Positions 45,134 to 55,969 of a stretch of DNA of 64,000 nt are shown here, one piece after another. The notes beneath the pieces were generated by a model. The model saw only the letters and a program-made list of their open reading frames with translations. It did no database searches and was not told the origin of the DNA. Made by a program: the position numbers and the translations under genes. This DNA is from Narthecium ossifragum. Taxonomy: Eukaryota; Streptophyta; Magnoliopsida; Dioscoreales; Nartheciaceae. The number at the start of each line of letters is the position of its first letter. Position 1 is the first letter of the stretch. The DNA lies in assembly GCA_963920575.1 (NCBI GenBank), contig OY986964.1, positions 13,753,460 to 13,817,459 on the forward strand, written 5' to 3'.

Positions 45134-46985
45134 TATGAAGACTTTAGGGTACTTTAGGGGTTTGTACTTATGAGTGATCCCATCTCTCTCCCATGTAGAC
45201 TAGGAAGTTTTCATGCTTATCTTTGTCTAGTCTCTGCTGTTTTTTTTGTGTGTCTAGTTTGCTTTATGGTTTGAGCTCAGTGCGTAGTTAGCTTTATAAA
45301 TTTCTTTTAAAAAAGAATTTGGGTCTCTTGTTGCAAATGGATAATAAACATACCTTATAACTGGACACTTTATTTCATCTGTAAGGATAGTTTTGTGCGT
45401 ATTCTTGAAGGTCATGTGACAGTACTTGGATTTTGATACTTATATTGCCGGACATTCAATTCATGTTTTTTACTCTTGTGCATGGCTTTTGTATATGGTG
45501 TTTTGCTCACAACCATGGAGTTAGAAATCGGGTTATCCTCCTTGTATTCTTTTGATATCGTCCATCCTATTATGTTCACATTTTACGGGGAATAAACCTT
45601 TATGGGCAATAATCTCATGGCATACTTCTAATGCTATGTGCGAAGGCTATCCTAGAAGTCTAGGTAGCCATAATCTACTTTGTATCCACTGCTTGGTGTC
45701 CTGAGTTTTTATTCTTCTTGGCTATGGACATTGCATTATGTTTTTGGAAGTCACACACACACACATGTCTGGATGTCTACTATATGTATCAATTTACTGA
45801 GTACTTTGTCCTGTGCCTCTTCATTCTTATGCATACTATCTATGCTTATGTGATGATTGAAAAGTTTATCAGTTTTTTTTTTGGTTAAGGTAGTGCTTAT
45901 TTAGTTGTGCATAGACTGCTCTTTGCTCAAGCAACCAAGAGTTTGCTTAAGCTAAATTTGTTCTGATCTGACCAGCTCTTTGAATTCCTTTTAAGCATGA
46001 GCCATCTTGATAAATAGCTCTTGGCTCATGAGCCTGACTTGTTTTGGGACCTTGTATTTTCTGGGTTTCATGTGATGGATGATGGATTTTGTGCATATCA
46101 TCGGGCAGAGAGTGTGCCTATGAAACTTTGTTGAGTGGTTTGCATGGATTTGTCCCTGGATTTCAGATTTCAAGATCATTTTTGTTAGGTCGCTTTCTCA
46201 CTAGCACACCGCATGTTCGATCTATGGTTTGACTGAATTTTTGGAGGATATGCTGATTGTTTCGACTTGTTTAGATTCATATTGGTTTCATCGACATTTC
46301 TTCTTCTGATCTGCTTGGTTGCTGAATTGGTTATTGGTTTTCACATGGATGTTGTTAAAGTATCGGAGTTGGTCTTATAGTGTTTTGTTCTTTAGCGGAG
46401 AAGGTGCCTATGGTCACTCTTTTGGATATGATTTTTGGTCTTCATAGCACGGGTCTCATAAGCTACTTGGAGAATGCTTGTTGGCTGATGTGCTCATAAG
46501 GCTTATCTACATGAATGCTATGCGTGTTTCTTCCTCTTTACTCTTCTTTGATCAATTTGTGACAAAAAGGGGGAGTAGCATGCATTGACTAATGCTGCCA
46601 CTGATCTGCTATACTTTTGAGGGGGAGCTAAGCTATACTTTTTGAATGGGAATCTGTACTTCCTGATCACAGATTTGCCAAAGGTTAGCTTCTATACATG
46701 TTGAGGGTGTTCATGTCTTCTTGGTTTATCTTCACAATGCATATCTGATGCTATATTGTGCAATTGCTCTTTGCTAGATATTGCTGAAGTTATAATCCGT
46801 ACGCTGAAATTACTGCTGCCTTGAGGGGGAGTATATACATGCATATGCTTCTTGTTCTTTATCAGATTATATATGCATATGCTTGTTGTGCTTGCTTTTT
46901 AACAATGGTTATTGTTAAGGGGGAGTTATATGCTTATTCTTCTTATCTTCACTATGCATTTCACGGGTATTCTTTTGTGGTGCAT
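45134..46985 (+). mobile_element. Long non-coding 3' tail of the copia element
   Basis: This AT-rich tract follows pol, with GAGGGGGAG blocks near 46620 and 46823 and repeated TGCATATGC motifs. SIRE-type elements have a long region between pol and the 3' LTR, sometimes with an env-like frame, but no such frame is open here. Its right part (46469-46985) matches 24465-24723 plus 29926-30230. It is truncated near 46985, with no LTR seen. Confidence 0.7.
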
Positions 46986-47499
46986 ACGTACAAAGCCTTA
47001 AGAAAGTATGGCATCCAATATCCCTCCACCAAAAGCCGAAATCCCTCTCCTGCAAGGGCCCTTGAAAAGGAAATAATACATATGCTCAAACCCTTGGGCT
47101 GTATATATGGGTTCACATAGATGGGATCGAGAAGTCTTGCCTTTTTGGAATTATTGGCCATGTATTGCCCATATACATTTTGGATAAACAATTAGTGGCC
47201 ATGTACGCCGCAGAATGATAAAGGAGCATCTACTCATCTGTTCAAAGACAGAACAAGAACGTGTACAACATCTATTCAAATACGCTCTACTCATGCATGT
47301 CTTCATGGCATGGGTAAGCGAACACTTTTGTTAAAGGATCTGATGAACTCCAACCCACAGTTTGACATCATGATAAAGGTCATACTGTTTAAACCTCAAC
47401 TCTGCAAATCTCATGAAATATCTACCATGATATAATATCGATAATCAAATCACAAAATTTTCGAGTCCTGCGGTTCAAGTCACAAATTTCACACGCAGG
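46986..47499. other. Junction sequence and presumed 3' interior of a Tat-like element
   Basis: No frame of interest. It includes CCTTGGGCTGTATATATGGG near 47095, then sequence leading to the purine tract at 47500. It is probably the 3' untranslated interior of the Tat-like element, but only the last part is supported by the adjoining tract and LTR. Confidence 0.4.
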
Positions 47500-47511
47500 C
47501 GTCGAGGGGGC
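47500..47511 (+). other. Polypurine tract before the Tat-like LTR
   Basis: CGTCGAGGGGGCATC precedes TGTTGACACC. This is the usual junction of Tat/Ogre/Retand-type Ty3/gypsy elements on the plus strand. Confidence 0.7.
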
Positions 47512-47514
47512 ATC

Positions 47515-48020
47515 TGTTGACACCGATTTTGGCTAAACCAAAATGTCGCAATATTTATGTAGCAATTTTGACCATATAGCGCATGCCCTCGGTTTGTTTG
47601 AGCCAAAATAACATTAAAAGACTCAAATAAGCTTAAAACATATTTAAAATGCCCTATAAATGATTTTCTTGATTTTGATGGCATCCTGCACGAACCAGTA
47701 GAACATGGGTATTTGGGTAATTTCACTCTCCCAAGGGCATATCGGGAATTCGAGCCAAAATAGATGCATGAACTTCCTATTACACTCCACAATAACCCTA
47801 TGTAGCTTTGACGACATCCTAAATAAGCTATATGATGTAGGGGTATCCTGGTAATTTTAACACAAAATAGACATGTTTGAAACTCAAATGAAAATGAATA
47901 ATTAGATTCCCTAATTACATCCCAATTGGCCTAACTCAGTTTTGATGGCATCCTGTATGAACCTACGGTATAAAGGGGCATTTCGGTAATTTCAACCCAC
48001 CAGAGATGTTTATGAAAGTA
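47515..48020 (+). repeat. Tat-like LTR, left part
   Basis: The LTR starts TGTTGACACCGATTTTGGC and contains multiple GGGTATTT / GGGGCATTTCGGTAAT phrases typical of these LTRs. A MULE splits it at 48021 and it resumes at about 49150. Confidence 0.65.
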
Positions 48021-49140
48021 GGGCAATTGCATTTTGATACCCTGTAGTTTAGTGTAATGGAAGTTTACTACCCTATAGTTTTAAAAATGTAGTTTACTAC
48101 CTTGCATTTTTCGTAACGGTACGATTTAAGGCCTGACCCTAGACGACGTTATCTCCCTTGACGGAATCTTTGATTTGCATTTTGATACCATGTACTTTAG
48201 TGTAATGACAGTTTACTATCCTATAGTTTGAAAAACTACCCTATATTTTATGTGACGGCGTGATTTAAGGCCTGAGCCCAAACGACGTTATCTCCATTGA
48301 TGGAAAACTGCTCACGTGCCAAGCACGTGAGCATCGCTTAAGCCCTCTAACTCGAAATACAGCCTTCAAACTTCATGATCGATTCACGCATCCATCGTCA
48401 CATTGACCGTCAGCTTTTGTGAGGAAATGAAGCATTCAGGGTCGATCCATTCATCGACCGTCGTTTTACTCGTCTAGCTCAAAATGCAGCTTTCAAACTT
48501 CACAGTCGATCCCACGCATACACCGTCGCATCGACCACCGGCCTTTGTTAGGAAATGATGCATTCAGGGTCAATCCATTCATGAACCGTCGCTTCAGTCC
48601 TCTAGCTCAAAATGCAGCTTTCAAACTTCATGGGCGATCCAGGCATCCACCATTGCATCGACTGTGAGCCTCTGTGAGGAAATGATGCATTCAGGGTCAA
48701 TCCATGCATCGAGCATCGTTTCAGATGTCTAGCTCAAAATGCAGGTTTCAAGGTTCACAATTGATCTACACATCAATTGTCTCATTGACCGCGGAGAGGG
48801 AGAGGAAATACGCTGAAGTACGTGAGCGGTTTTCCATCAAGAGAGATATCATCGTCTGGGGTCAGATCCTAAATTGCGCCGTCACATAAAATGTGGGATA
48901 GTAAACTACATTTTTCAAACTATAGGGTAGTAAACCGCCATTAAACTAAACTACATGGTATCAAAATGCAAAATGCTTGGCACGTGAGCAGTTTTCGGTC
49001 AAGGGAGATAACGTCGTCTGGGGTCAAGCCCTAAATCGCGCTGTCACATAAAATGTAGGGTAGTAAACTACATTTTGAAAACTATAGGGTAGTAAACTGT
49101 TATTACACTAAAGTACATGATATCAAACTGCAAAATCTCC
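48021..49140. mobile_element. MULE-type DNA transposon with long, internally duplicated inverted repeats
   Basis: The left terminus has GCATTTTGATACC, CTATAGTTT and ACGACGTTATCTCCC. The right terminus carries the same order inverted (GGGAGATAACGTCGTC, ACTATAGGGTAGTAAAC, GATATCAAACTGC). Each arm, roughly 280-310 bp, itself contains two diverged tandem copies. A 9-bp flanking duplication, ATGAAAGTA at 48012-48020 versus ATGAAAATA at 49141-49149 (8 of 9), fits a Mutator-like element. There is no transposase: the interior is a tandem array. The short frame at 48704-48889 is not a gene. Confidence 0.82.
48351..48790. repeat. Tandem array, about 125-bp unit, four copies, inside the MULE
   Basis: Each unit has CTCAAAATGCAGCTTTCAAAC, a TCGATC...ATCGACCG palindrome and GGAAATGATGCATTCAGGGTC. 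Copies start near 48351, 48477, 48602 and 48729 and are moderately diverged. Confidence 0.85.
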
Positions 49141-49149
49141 ATGAAAATA

Positions 49150-49819
49150 TGATGAAAATACATACTCCACATATTTTACATCAGCCCTTAGATAGTCACA
49201 TCCGGCATAAACCATAATATCTAAAGGTATTTTCCAAATCATCCATGATAAGGGCATTTTGGTCATTTTCAATTCGCATGAGATGATTATATTTACGCAT
49301 ATCAACCTTCAAGGTCTCATCCACCTTAGGGGTATTTTCGTTGAAAATATATCTGGACAATACATGAGCCAAAGCCAAAGGGGTATTTTGGACATTTAGC
49401 TCCCAGGGGTATTTTAGTAATCTTACCTCAAAATTTAGCCTCAAGCGATATCTTGGTCAATTTACACCCTCATAGATATAATTGTTTGAAATTTGACCAT
49501 TCCGCCCTCCAAGGTATTTCGGTCCAATGTATATATGACCGATAAGAGGGTATTTTGGTAAACTTCTTACAAATATGCGGAATTCAAATAAACATTATGC
49601 ACCGGAGTAAATATTCACAAACGTCTTAAATCCGGACAAATATTCAAATAATTCAAATTTAAATACACATGAGAAAAAATGTTCAAATTAAAACAGATTT
49701 GAAAATTTGAACATCACTTTCAAATTTAAAAAAAAACCGCCAAAACATATTCTTGATGGCTACCCATACCATATAAAAATGAGATTATCCAAATATAATT
49801 GGTTGCATACGTCCCATGC
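49150..49819 (+). repeat. Tat-like LTR, right part, truncated
   Basis: It continues the same style (GGGCATTTTGGTCATTTTC, GAGGGTATTTTGGTAAACTT) after the MULE. Near 49818-49838 it meets pararetrovirus-like sequence and has no clean CA end, so it was broken at the junction. Confidence 0.55.
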
Positions 49820-49876
49820 CATATATATATACATATGTATACCAGCCCCTTTTGTGTTAGTAAAAAATCTCTCACA
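49820..49876 (+). pseudogene. Inverted fragment of pararetrovirus protease region
   Basis: This plus-strand piece is nearly identical to the reverse complement of about 53386-53440 in the protease region of the endogenous virus. It is joined head-on to the virus's primer-site region at 49883, which shows a rearranged junction. Confidence 0.8.
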
Positions 49877-49882
49877 ACATTT

Positions 49883-49898
49883 CATGGCTCTGATGCCA
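49883..49898 (-). other. Pararetrovirus primer-binding site (tRNA-iMet type)
   Basis: TGGCATCAGAGCCATG on minus differs at one base from the standard TGGTATCAGAGC. In Caulimoviridae this site defines the genome origin. It lies at the low-coordinate end, downstream of the promoter and poly(A) signal on minus, as expected for a circular genome opened near its origin. Confidence 0.75.
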
Positions 49899-50101
49899 GG
49901 AAGGCGGAAGGGGGGATGTATTGATTAAAAATCAATATCTAAAGAACTGGCGCTCAATGCTAATGATCTATTATAAAGATTGAAAGGTAGAACTGAACGA
50001 TTAACGTTCCAGTCTTTAGATATTTCTTCTAAAAAGTATCTCTAAAATTAAAAACAGAATGTAGAGACTTACGAGAGAGGTGTATCATAACTTCAAGCTT
50101 T

Positions 50102-50107
50102 TATTTA
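50102..50107 (-). terminator. Poly(A) signal AATAAA of the pararetrovirus
   Basis: AATAAA on minus lies about 95 nt downstream of the TATA box. Caulimovirids place the signal downstream of their own promoter so it is read at the end of the terminally redundant RNA. Confidence 0.6.
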
Positions 50108-50199
50108 ATCCATTGAAAGAGGTTTACAAGCGAGGAAGGATGGTTACAAGAGAAGAGAGGGCGAATTCCAGCGTGTCGAACTCAGTAGAGTTAGTCTCC

Positions 50200-50206
50200 T
50201 TATATA
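50200..50206 (-). promoter_or_regulatory. TATA box (TATATAA) of the pararetrovirus promoter
   Basis: CCTATATAAGGAG on minus matches the typical pregenomic promoter box. Activity cannot be judged from sequence. Confidence 0.6.
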
Positions 50207-50640
50207 GGAGAGCTTAAGATGCTCCATGATGGCATCGTATAATAATTCTGAGCGAATATTTCCCTTTACATTATGTCGGCCAGTGGATTACCACTTTTCT
50301 TTATGCCACTTGCTAGTAGGGCCCGCCACTTCGTGTGCTGGATGGTTTACAGTCGGTTGAGTGACCTTTATTCCTTACTGATGGTGTTTAAAGGAGAGTT
50401 TCTGCTTATCTTGTGTTGACCACTTTAACAAGTGGAGGCTTCACTAGTGGTTGGTACTCCACAAGACTTTGTCGCAGATCTTCTTTTACCTGGCATCTGC
50501 TGGGACAGAATTTGGGTCCACAATGCCTCACGACCCTCTTCATATGGGTCTTGGGCATCTTGCATAGGATCATCTAATCCGATAGATATTCTATCTGATC
50601 TAGCAAATGTGCTAGTGAACTGATTTTTCATTTACTCTTA

Positions 50641-51740
50641 GCACTTTTGCATAATCTGATCTTCCGTGGCTTGAGAGAATTTTCTTTCAAAAGCTCATCT
50701 AATTCGAGTCATATGATTATCTGTGGGGACTTCATGAACCATATTATGATTCAAAACACTTTCGTTTCTCTGGATAATTTCCTTAATTTCAGAAACCTTG
50801 GTGTTCACATCCAGGCCTTTCCACCATTTAATCTGATATTTTCTCTTGAGGCATGGTAGTATAACTCATCTACCCCGGCTGCACAGAACCATTTTCATAT
50901 CCATGGAATTTCTACTTCCGTGAAGAAGTATAAAGGGTGCATACCTTCAAGGATTTCATCTTCCTTTTTTAAAGAAAGAAGTGGATGAGAAGATACCCAT
51001 TTATCATATAGGGCAACAATTGGTTCTGGTAAAATTTTCATCTCGGCACCATACTTGTACCACCAATCATAGATCTAAGTTGGTACGTCCTTATGAAGAA
51101 CCTCAGGACATAGTTTAATAAACCATGTCTGCTTCAAATTCTCATTTTCACATAGGAAGGAGAAATAGAATGCATCTTTATAATCCCAATAATTAAAATT
51201 ATATGTTTCCTTTTCAATTTTGAAACGGAGTGGCCTGTGAGTACTGAAACCCCATTCTTTGGGTGTCAAAATATTTTTGATGGTGCACTTACTATAAGTA
51301 GGTGGCTTTCTCTCTTTAGATTTTTTGTAAAAGTGTTCAAAATGAACCTCTCTTTGTGATAAAAGAGATTCCATCCATTTTCTTGGTTTATATACCGAAA
51401 TTGGGTAATGGACATTATCCAGATATTTTTGCCTCAACTTCTCTTCAATGTCGAAGTAGCAGAAATCTTCAGGCTCTATGTAGACAATTACTTCATAGGC
51501 CGTTTTAGTGAACATTAGAGGATCATTATCCTCGGTCACCTTAGTAAATGATGTCTCCGTCTCTTCACTAAGGATATTTCCTTTAGTGATTTCGTCATTA
51601 TTTTTCAATTCTTGGGAAGTATTACTCCCTCTGCCTTTCTGAATTGTTTGCCAGCTATTTCCATAATTCTGTGAGGTGTTTCCAGGGGTATTACCCCTAC
51701 CTCGACCTCCTCCTCCGCATGAGATCCCCGTAAAAATTCA
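50641..51740 (-). pseudogene. Pararetrovirus last frame (position of the transactivator-like protein)
   Basis: The main open part is 51608-51075 (177 codons), aromatic and charged. It is preceded at about 51710-51640 (minus) by a Gly/Arg/Asn-rich linker and followed by Trp-rich sequence to about 50850 after a stop at 51075. By order it follows RNase H, where caulimovirids place the inclusion-body/transactivator protein or a polyprotein tail. I could not confirm the family. It is interrupted, so not functional as it stands. Confidence 0.5.
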
Positions 51741-52260
51741 CGGGTAAGAAAATCAGAAAGAACAGTATGTTTGCCTAGAATAAATTCGATTTGAAAATCG
51801 AAGACTGCTAATTCATCTTACTAGCGAACAAAAATTTGTCTAGTGGTAAGTGTTTTAAGATCCTTTTCAATCACACTATTAGCAGAGTTGCAGTCAATGT
51901 GGAGAAGGAATGATTGATTCAGGATAACATCCTTGAATTTATAAAGGCATTTAATAATTGATAACATTTCCTTCTTGATTGTGGAATAATTGAATTGAGT
52001 AGGATTCCATTTGCCAGACGTATAAAGTACTAACTCTTCTTTATTAGAGTCAGAACATTTTTGTTTCAAGATTCTACCAAGCCAATATTACTGGCGTCGA
52101 TCTCAATAATTTTCTGACATTCTGGATTAGCCAGATGTGGACAAGGAAGATTTTGTACTTTAGACTTAATTAGTCTAATTGCACTAGTATGTGCCTCTGT
52201 CCACGGAGAAGGATTCTTCTTTAACCTATTACAAAGAAGAGTTGTATCTTTTGCCCAATC
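51741..52260 (-). pseudogene. Pararetrovirus RNase H region, broken
   Basis: The longest open part is 52069-51821, with a GKWNPTQFNYSTIKKE block and a later NSANSVIEKDLK block that resemble caulimovirid RNase H. Stops separate it from RT upstream. Confidence 0.75.
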
Positions 52261-53160
52261 TTTATACTAATCAGACACATAATTCAAGGCTCCTAAGAAC
52301 CTCTGTAATTGATTTGTGTCAGTGATGACATCAGGAAATTTAGAAGCGAATTCAATGCTTCTATCAATAGGAACTATAGTTCCTTTGCCAATATTATGGC
52401 CTAAGAATCTGGTTTCTGTTTGAAATAATTTCATTTTTGGGGCAGATAAAACTAACCCATTTTTTATGACTAAATGTCAAAAAACATCTAAATGTTTAAC
52501 ATGTTGATCAATATTATCAGAAAATATTAGTATGACATCTATATATGACAAAATGAAATTTGTATAAGGAATGAAAATTTCATTCATAATGTTTTGGAAT
52601 TCTGGAGAAGCATTCTTCAGACCAAAAGACATTACATTCCATTCGTAATGACCAAATGGAACTGTGAAGGCCATTTTATAACGATCCTTTTCAACAATTT
52701 GAATTTGCTAGTAACCATATTTCAAGTCAAATTTAGAAAATATTTTCGCTTTATAGATTCTATTAAGCAGGTCCCTTTTATTAGGGATAGGATATCTTAT
52801 CCATTTAAGCACCTTATTAAGGGGCTTATAGTTTATGACTAACCGAGGAACTCCTCGTTCTCTTTCAACATCATTATAAACATAAAATGATGTACAACTC
52901 CATGGGGAGTATGACTCTCTAATCAATTTCTTCTCTACAAGAGAAGTAATTTCCTTTTTACATAAATCAAGATATTCTTGATTCATTTGGCACGGACGTG
53001 CTTTTGTTGGAATATTCCTTTCTACAAAGGAATCCTCATAAGGCAGATCTACTATATGCTTCTTTCCATCCCAGAAGGCATTATGAACTGTTCCACATAC
53101 AGAGGATTGAAATTGCTTTTCAGTATGATCTATTAGATCTTTGATAACAGGTTTCTTCAA
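52261..53160 (-). pseudogene. Pararetrovirus reverse transcriptase, broken and catalytically altered
   Basis: Frames 53160-52708 and 52674-52477 carry the start of RT (RLVINYKPLNKVLKW, FSKFDLKYGY) and its centre (PFGHYEWNVMSFGLKNA). The active-site box, normally Y-x-D-D, reads YIDV near 52533-52544, so a catalytic Asp is lost. A stop also splits the domain near 52708. The copy cannot encode working RT. Confidence 0.88.
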
Positions 53161-53219
53161 TTGTTCTTCAATTTGAATATAAGAAATCTCTTCTTTAAAA
53201 AACTTTATTTGATTTTCTT

Positions 53220-53786
53220 TCAGAAGAATTTCTTTAACCTCATTAAGAATTTTTGAATGAGGTTCAATAATAAACTATAAGGTAATAGGTTCTCCTTTCT
53301 ATCTGGCATTAATTCTAGAGGAGTCAACTCTTTCCAAGGGCATAATATTATGCAGGAAAGGTGTTCCCAAAAAATGATGTGTTGTGAGAAATTTTTGACT
53401 AACACAAAAGGGGCTGGTATACAAGTTTCTTGTATACATATATAAGCTTTAGGAAGTTTATAATTAACTTCCAATTTATCACCACCCGCGCCACTTAGGG
53501 CTTGAGTGGTTTTCTCAAAATACTTGGAAGGTACTATTCCTTCACAAATGCAATTAAGATCTGCACCACTATCAATAAGTGCTATCAGATGTGGCATAAC
53601 CACTTGTTCAGAAATAACTAGAGTTATCTCAACATACCATTTTTGAGCAGTAATTTGCTGTAGCATTTGGACTAAAAATTCATTTGGAGAACCAGAATAT
53701 TGTCCAGTTTCCATTTTATGTTTACCTTTATCTGTTGTAGAAGGTAATTCTTCTATCGAAGATAATTTATCTTTTTCTTCTAACAT
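53220..53786 (-). pseudogene. Pararetrovirus aspartic protease region
   Basis: A 188-codon frame contains ALIDSGADLNCI, the D-S-G active-site motif of a retroviral-type protease, between the zinc-finger region and RT. A fragment of the same region is repeated inverted at 49820-49876. A stop near 53278-53220 and further breaks separate it from RT. Confidence 0.85.
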
Positions 53787-54302
53787 AGAAAATATATATT
53801 TATTTTCTTCTTTAAAAAGTTTAACTTCTTCTGTTAGGTTATTAACCTCTATGTTAAGTTATGCTAATGACATATTCTTAACAGTCTTTTCTTGCCTTCT
53901 TCGTATTACTTCGACAAGTCTATAAGTATTATTTGTTTTAGGTGTTTTGATCCTTTGATCTCCTTTTAAACAGATTTTAATCAATTGTGACTTTATTTCA
54001 GAAGATATATTTTCTTTTGTCAGTAATTTTGATAAGAGATTCTTATCAAGAGATAACATATTAATGGATAATCCATTTATGTCAACAATGGCTTTCCAAT
54101 AGTTTGAATCATCTCTTTTAGTACAATTATTAATTGTACAAGAGCATTCATCTTCTTCATATGATTCTGAAAAAGAGCTATCTTCCGTATCGGAATCAGT
54201 ATTACTGATCATTACTTTGTATAAGGGTTTCTTTAATCCTTCATCATCGATCTCATTGATCTTTTTCTTCACATAACATCGATTGGTATAATGACCAATT
54301 AT
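53787..54302 (-). pseudogene. Pararetrovirus coat C-terminus and CCHC zinc-finger region, acidic
   Basis: The open frame 54272-53859 follows a degraded zinc finger (a GHYTNRC block near 54290) and is acidic and Ser-rich (SFSESYEEDECSC). In caulimovirids the zinc finger and adjoining acidic part end the coat protein. Upstream Cys residues of the finger are missing or out of frame. Confidence 0.7.
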
Positions 54303-55109
54303 CTATTTTTGGCTTCCTCCGAGTATTACTCTTTTGAGGATCATATTTCTTTTTGCGTTTTTAATAGAAGGGTTTTTTCCCTTCCTTTTCCTTCTTGGGT
54401 TTATTTTGCTTAATTGGCTCGTGAAAAGCAAATTATTGGCAAAATTCTCCCAATTGTTTTCTTTCAGTAAGTATATGGACTTTAATTGATTTTTAAGCTT
54501 TATGTCATTACATAAGCTTAATTCTTCATGGATACATGCATTTATGAACGCTCCATAAGTATAAGATGCATAAGGAACCACTCCACTAATTTGTTCTCTA
54601 ATATAATTTCTAACTCTTTCGGCGAAGAGATTAGGAAGTCCGTCTATAAATTTAAACTTCCAGTGAGTGCTATTAACATCATTAAGTTGCATAACTCTGT
54701 TAATAAAGGTATCTTTGTACCAGCGAAAATGAGTAAGGGTTCGACATCTATGGTTTTGAAGAAGTGTCCGAGTCCTCTCTCCCTGACCAGTAAGATTACC
54801 GGTAAAATGGTCAACGATAGTCAACACAAGAGTATACACAACATCCGTTTGTTGTTGGCTATTTTCAATTTTAACAGCAGAGAGGATTTCTGTGCGTTGA
54901 TCGGGAGTGAGGTAATTATCCCACCATCCTTTCAGACTTCCAGTGAAACCACAAGTAAGAAAGGAGGCGATATTAGAATAATGATTGCCATTATTCTTAC
55001 AAATAGTGGCATACATTATCATACGATGAGCCATAGATGTTCCATTCATAGATGTTACGAACAAAGTAATCTTGTTGAATAAATGTATCATTTTATTCAA
55101 ATTAAACAT
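54303..55109 (-). pseudogene. Pararetrovirus coat protein core
   Basis: A 268-codon frame includes the conserved FTGSLKGWWDNYLT block and a later WKFKFIDGLPNLFAERV block, typical of caulimovirid capsid regions in plant genomes. It ends in a Lys/Arg-rich tail. A stop at 55102 separates it from the preceding segment. Confidence 0.8.
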
Positions 55110-55965
55110 TCATTGGAGAAGGACGTTTGTAATAGAATTTCTCGATATTACGAGATGTATGCTCAATTTTATTAATTTGCTTAAATTGTTTTTCAATTTC
55201 AAGAATTTCGGTAAGAGATTCTGTATTAGAGATATTCTCTGAGGATTCAGGCTCAGAATTATTTTCTGAATCGTCCTTACTAAGGACCTGAATTTTAGTT
55301 TGAGTAAATTGCTTACTAAGAGATTCTATTATCTCGTCTTTTAACTCTTTTTCTAATTTGAAGTTAGAAACTTTTGAGCTAGGCTTGATAGAAGGTTTAA
55401 AATTTAATTTTATAGCTTTATCTTTAGCTATATGGAAATTAGGAATAGTTTCTCCTAATTTATGTACAAGCTTGTCAACCGTTTGCTCTACACGAGTCAA
55501 CTGTTGGCCAAGTACTTGTAAATAAACATTAGAGTAATTATTTTGTTTAAAGAGTTTATTAAGCTCTTTGAGAATTTCATGGGTTGATTCTATGGGTTTC
55601 ATAAAAGTTGTAGCCTCAAGATTCGAGGTAGAAACACCTTCTAATTTAAGGGGCTCAGTAGGAGGATAAAGAGACCTCTTTTGAGTACCTGTACTTGTTT
55701 TCCAGAACTTGTAATGTTCTTCAAGTACATTAGTACTTGCATTAATCTTTGGTTCTTGTTCATCAATATAATAATTTAAGAACCAAGGAACAAAGAATTG
55801 AATCAGATTTTTAGATTCAAGTTCTTGATAATATAACTTTTTATAATGGTTGTGTTGTTTTTTATCAAAGGTTGAAAAGAACCAATCTCTAAATTGTTTA
55901 TTATAGAGTTCTTGAAATTCCTTATTAAGGAATTTCCTGACATTGCCATTGGGCCTAAAATCCAT
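55102..55965 (-). pseudogene. Pararetrovirus segment between movement and coat proteins
   Basis: A 287-codon frame is rich in Lys, Glu and Asn with helical, coiled-coil-like stretches (VLGQQLTRVEQTVDKLVHKL). It ends RPSPMNV, where the coat region begins. By position it is the linker or N-terminal capsid part of the viral polyprotein. It is the longest undamaged piece of the virus. Confidence 0.7.
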
Positions 55966-55969
55966 TTAC

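Larger units (their letters stand above)
49899..50640 (-). promoter_or_regulatory. Pararetrovirus intergenic region
   Basis: Non-coding region between the last frame and the primer site. It contains a TATA box (50200-50206, minus) and an AATAAA (50107-50102, minus) in the order and spacing of a caulimovirid pregenomic RNA promoter and terminator. Short frames here are not supported. Confidence 0.65.

Noticed and set aside
48351..48790. CRISPR-like array
   Set aside because: The units are 125 bp, diverged and without short constant repeats and unique spacers, and they sit inside a plant DNA transposon.
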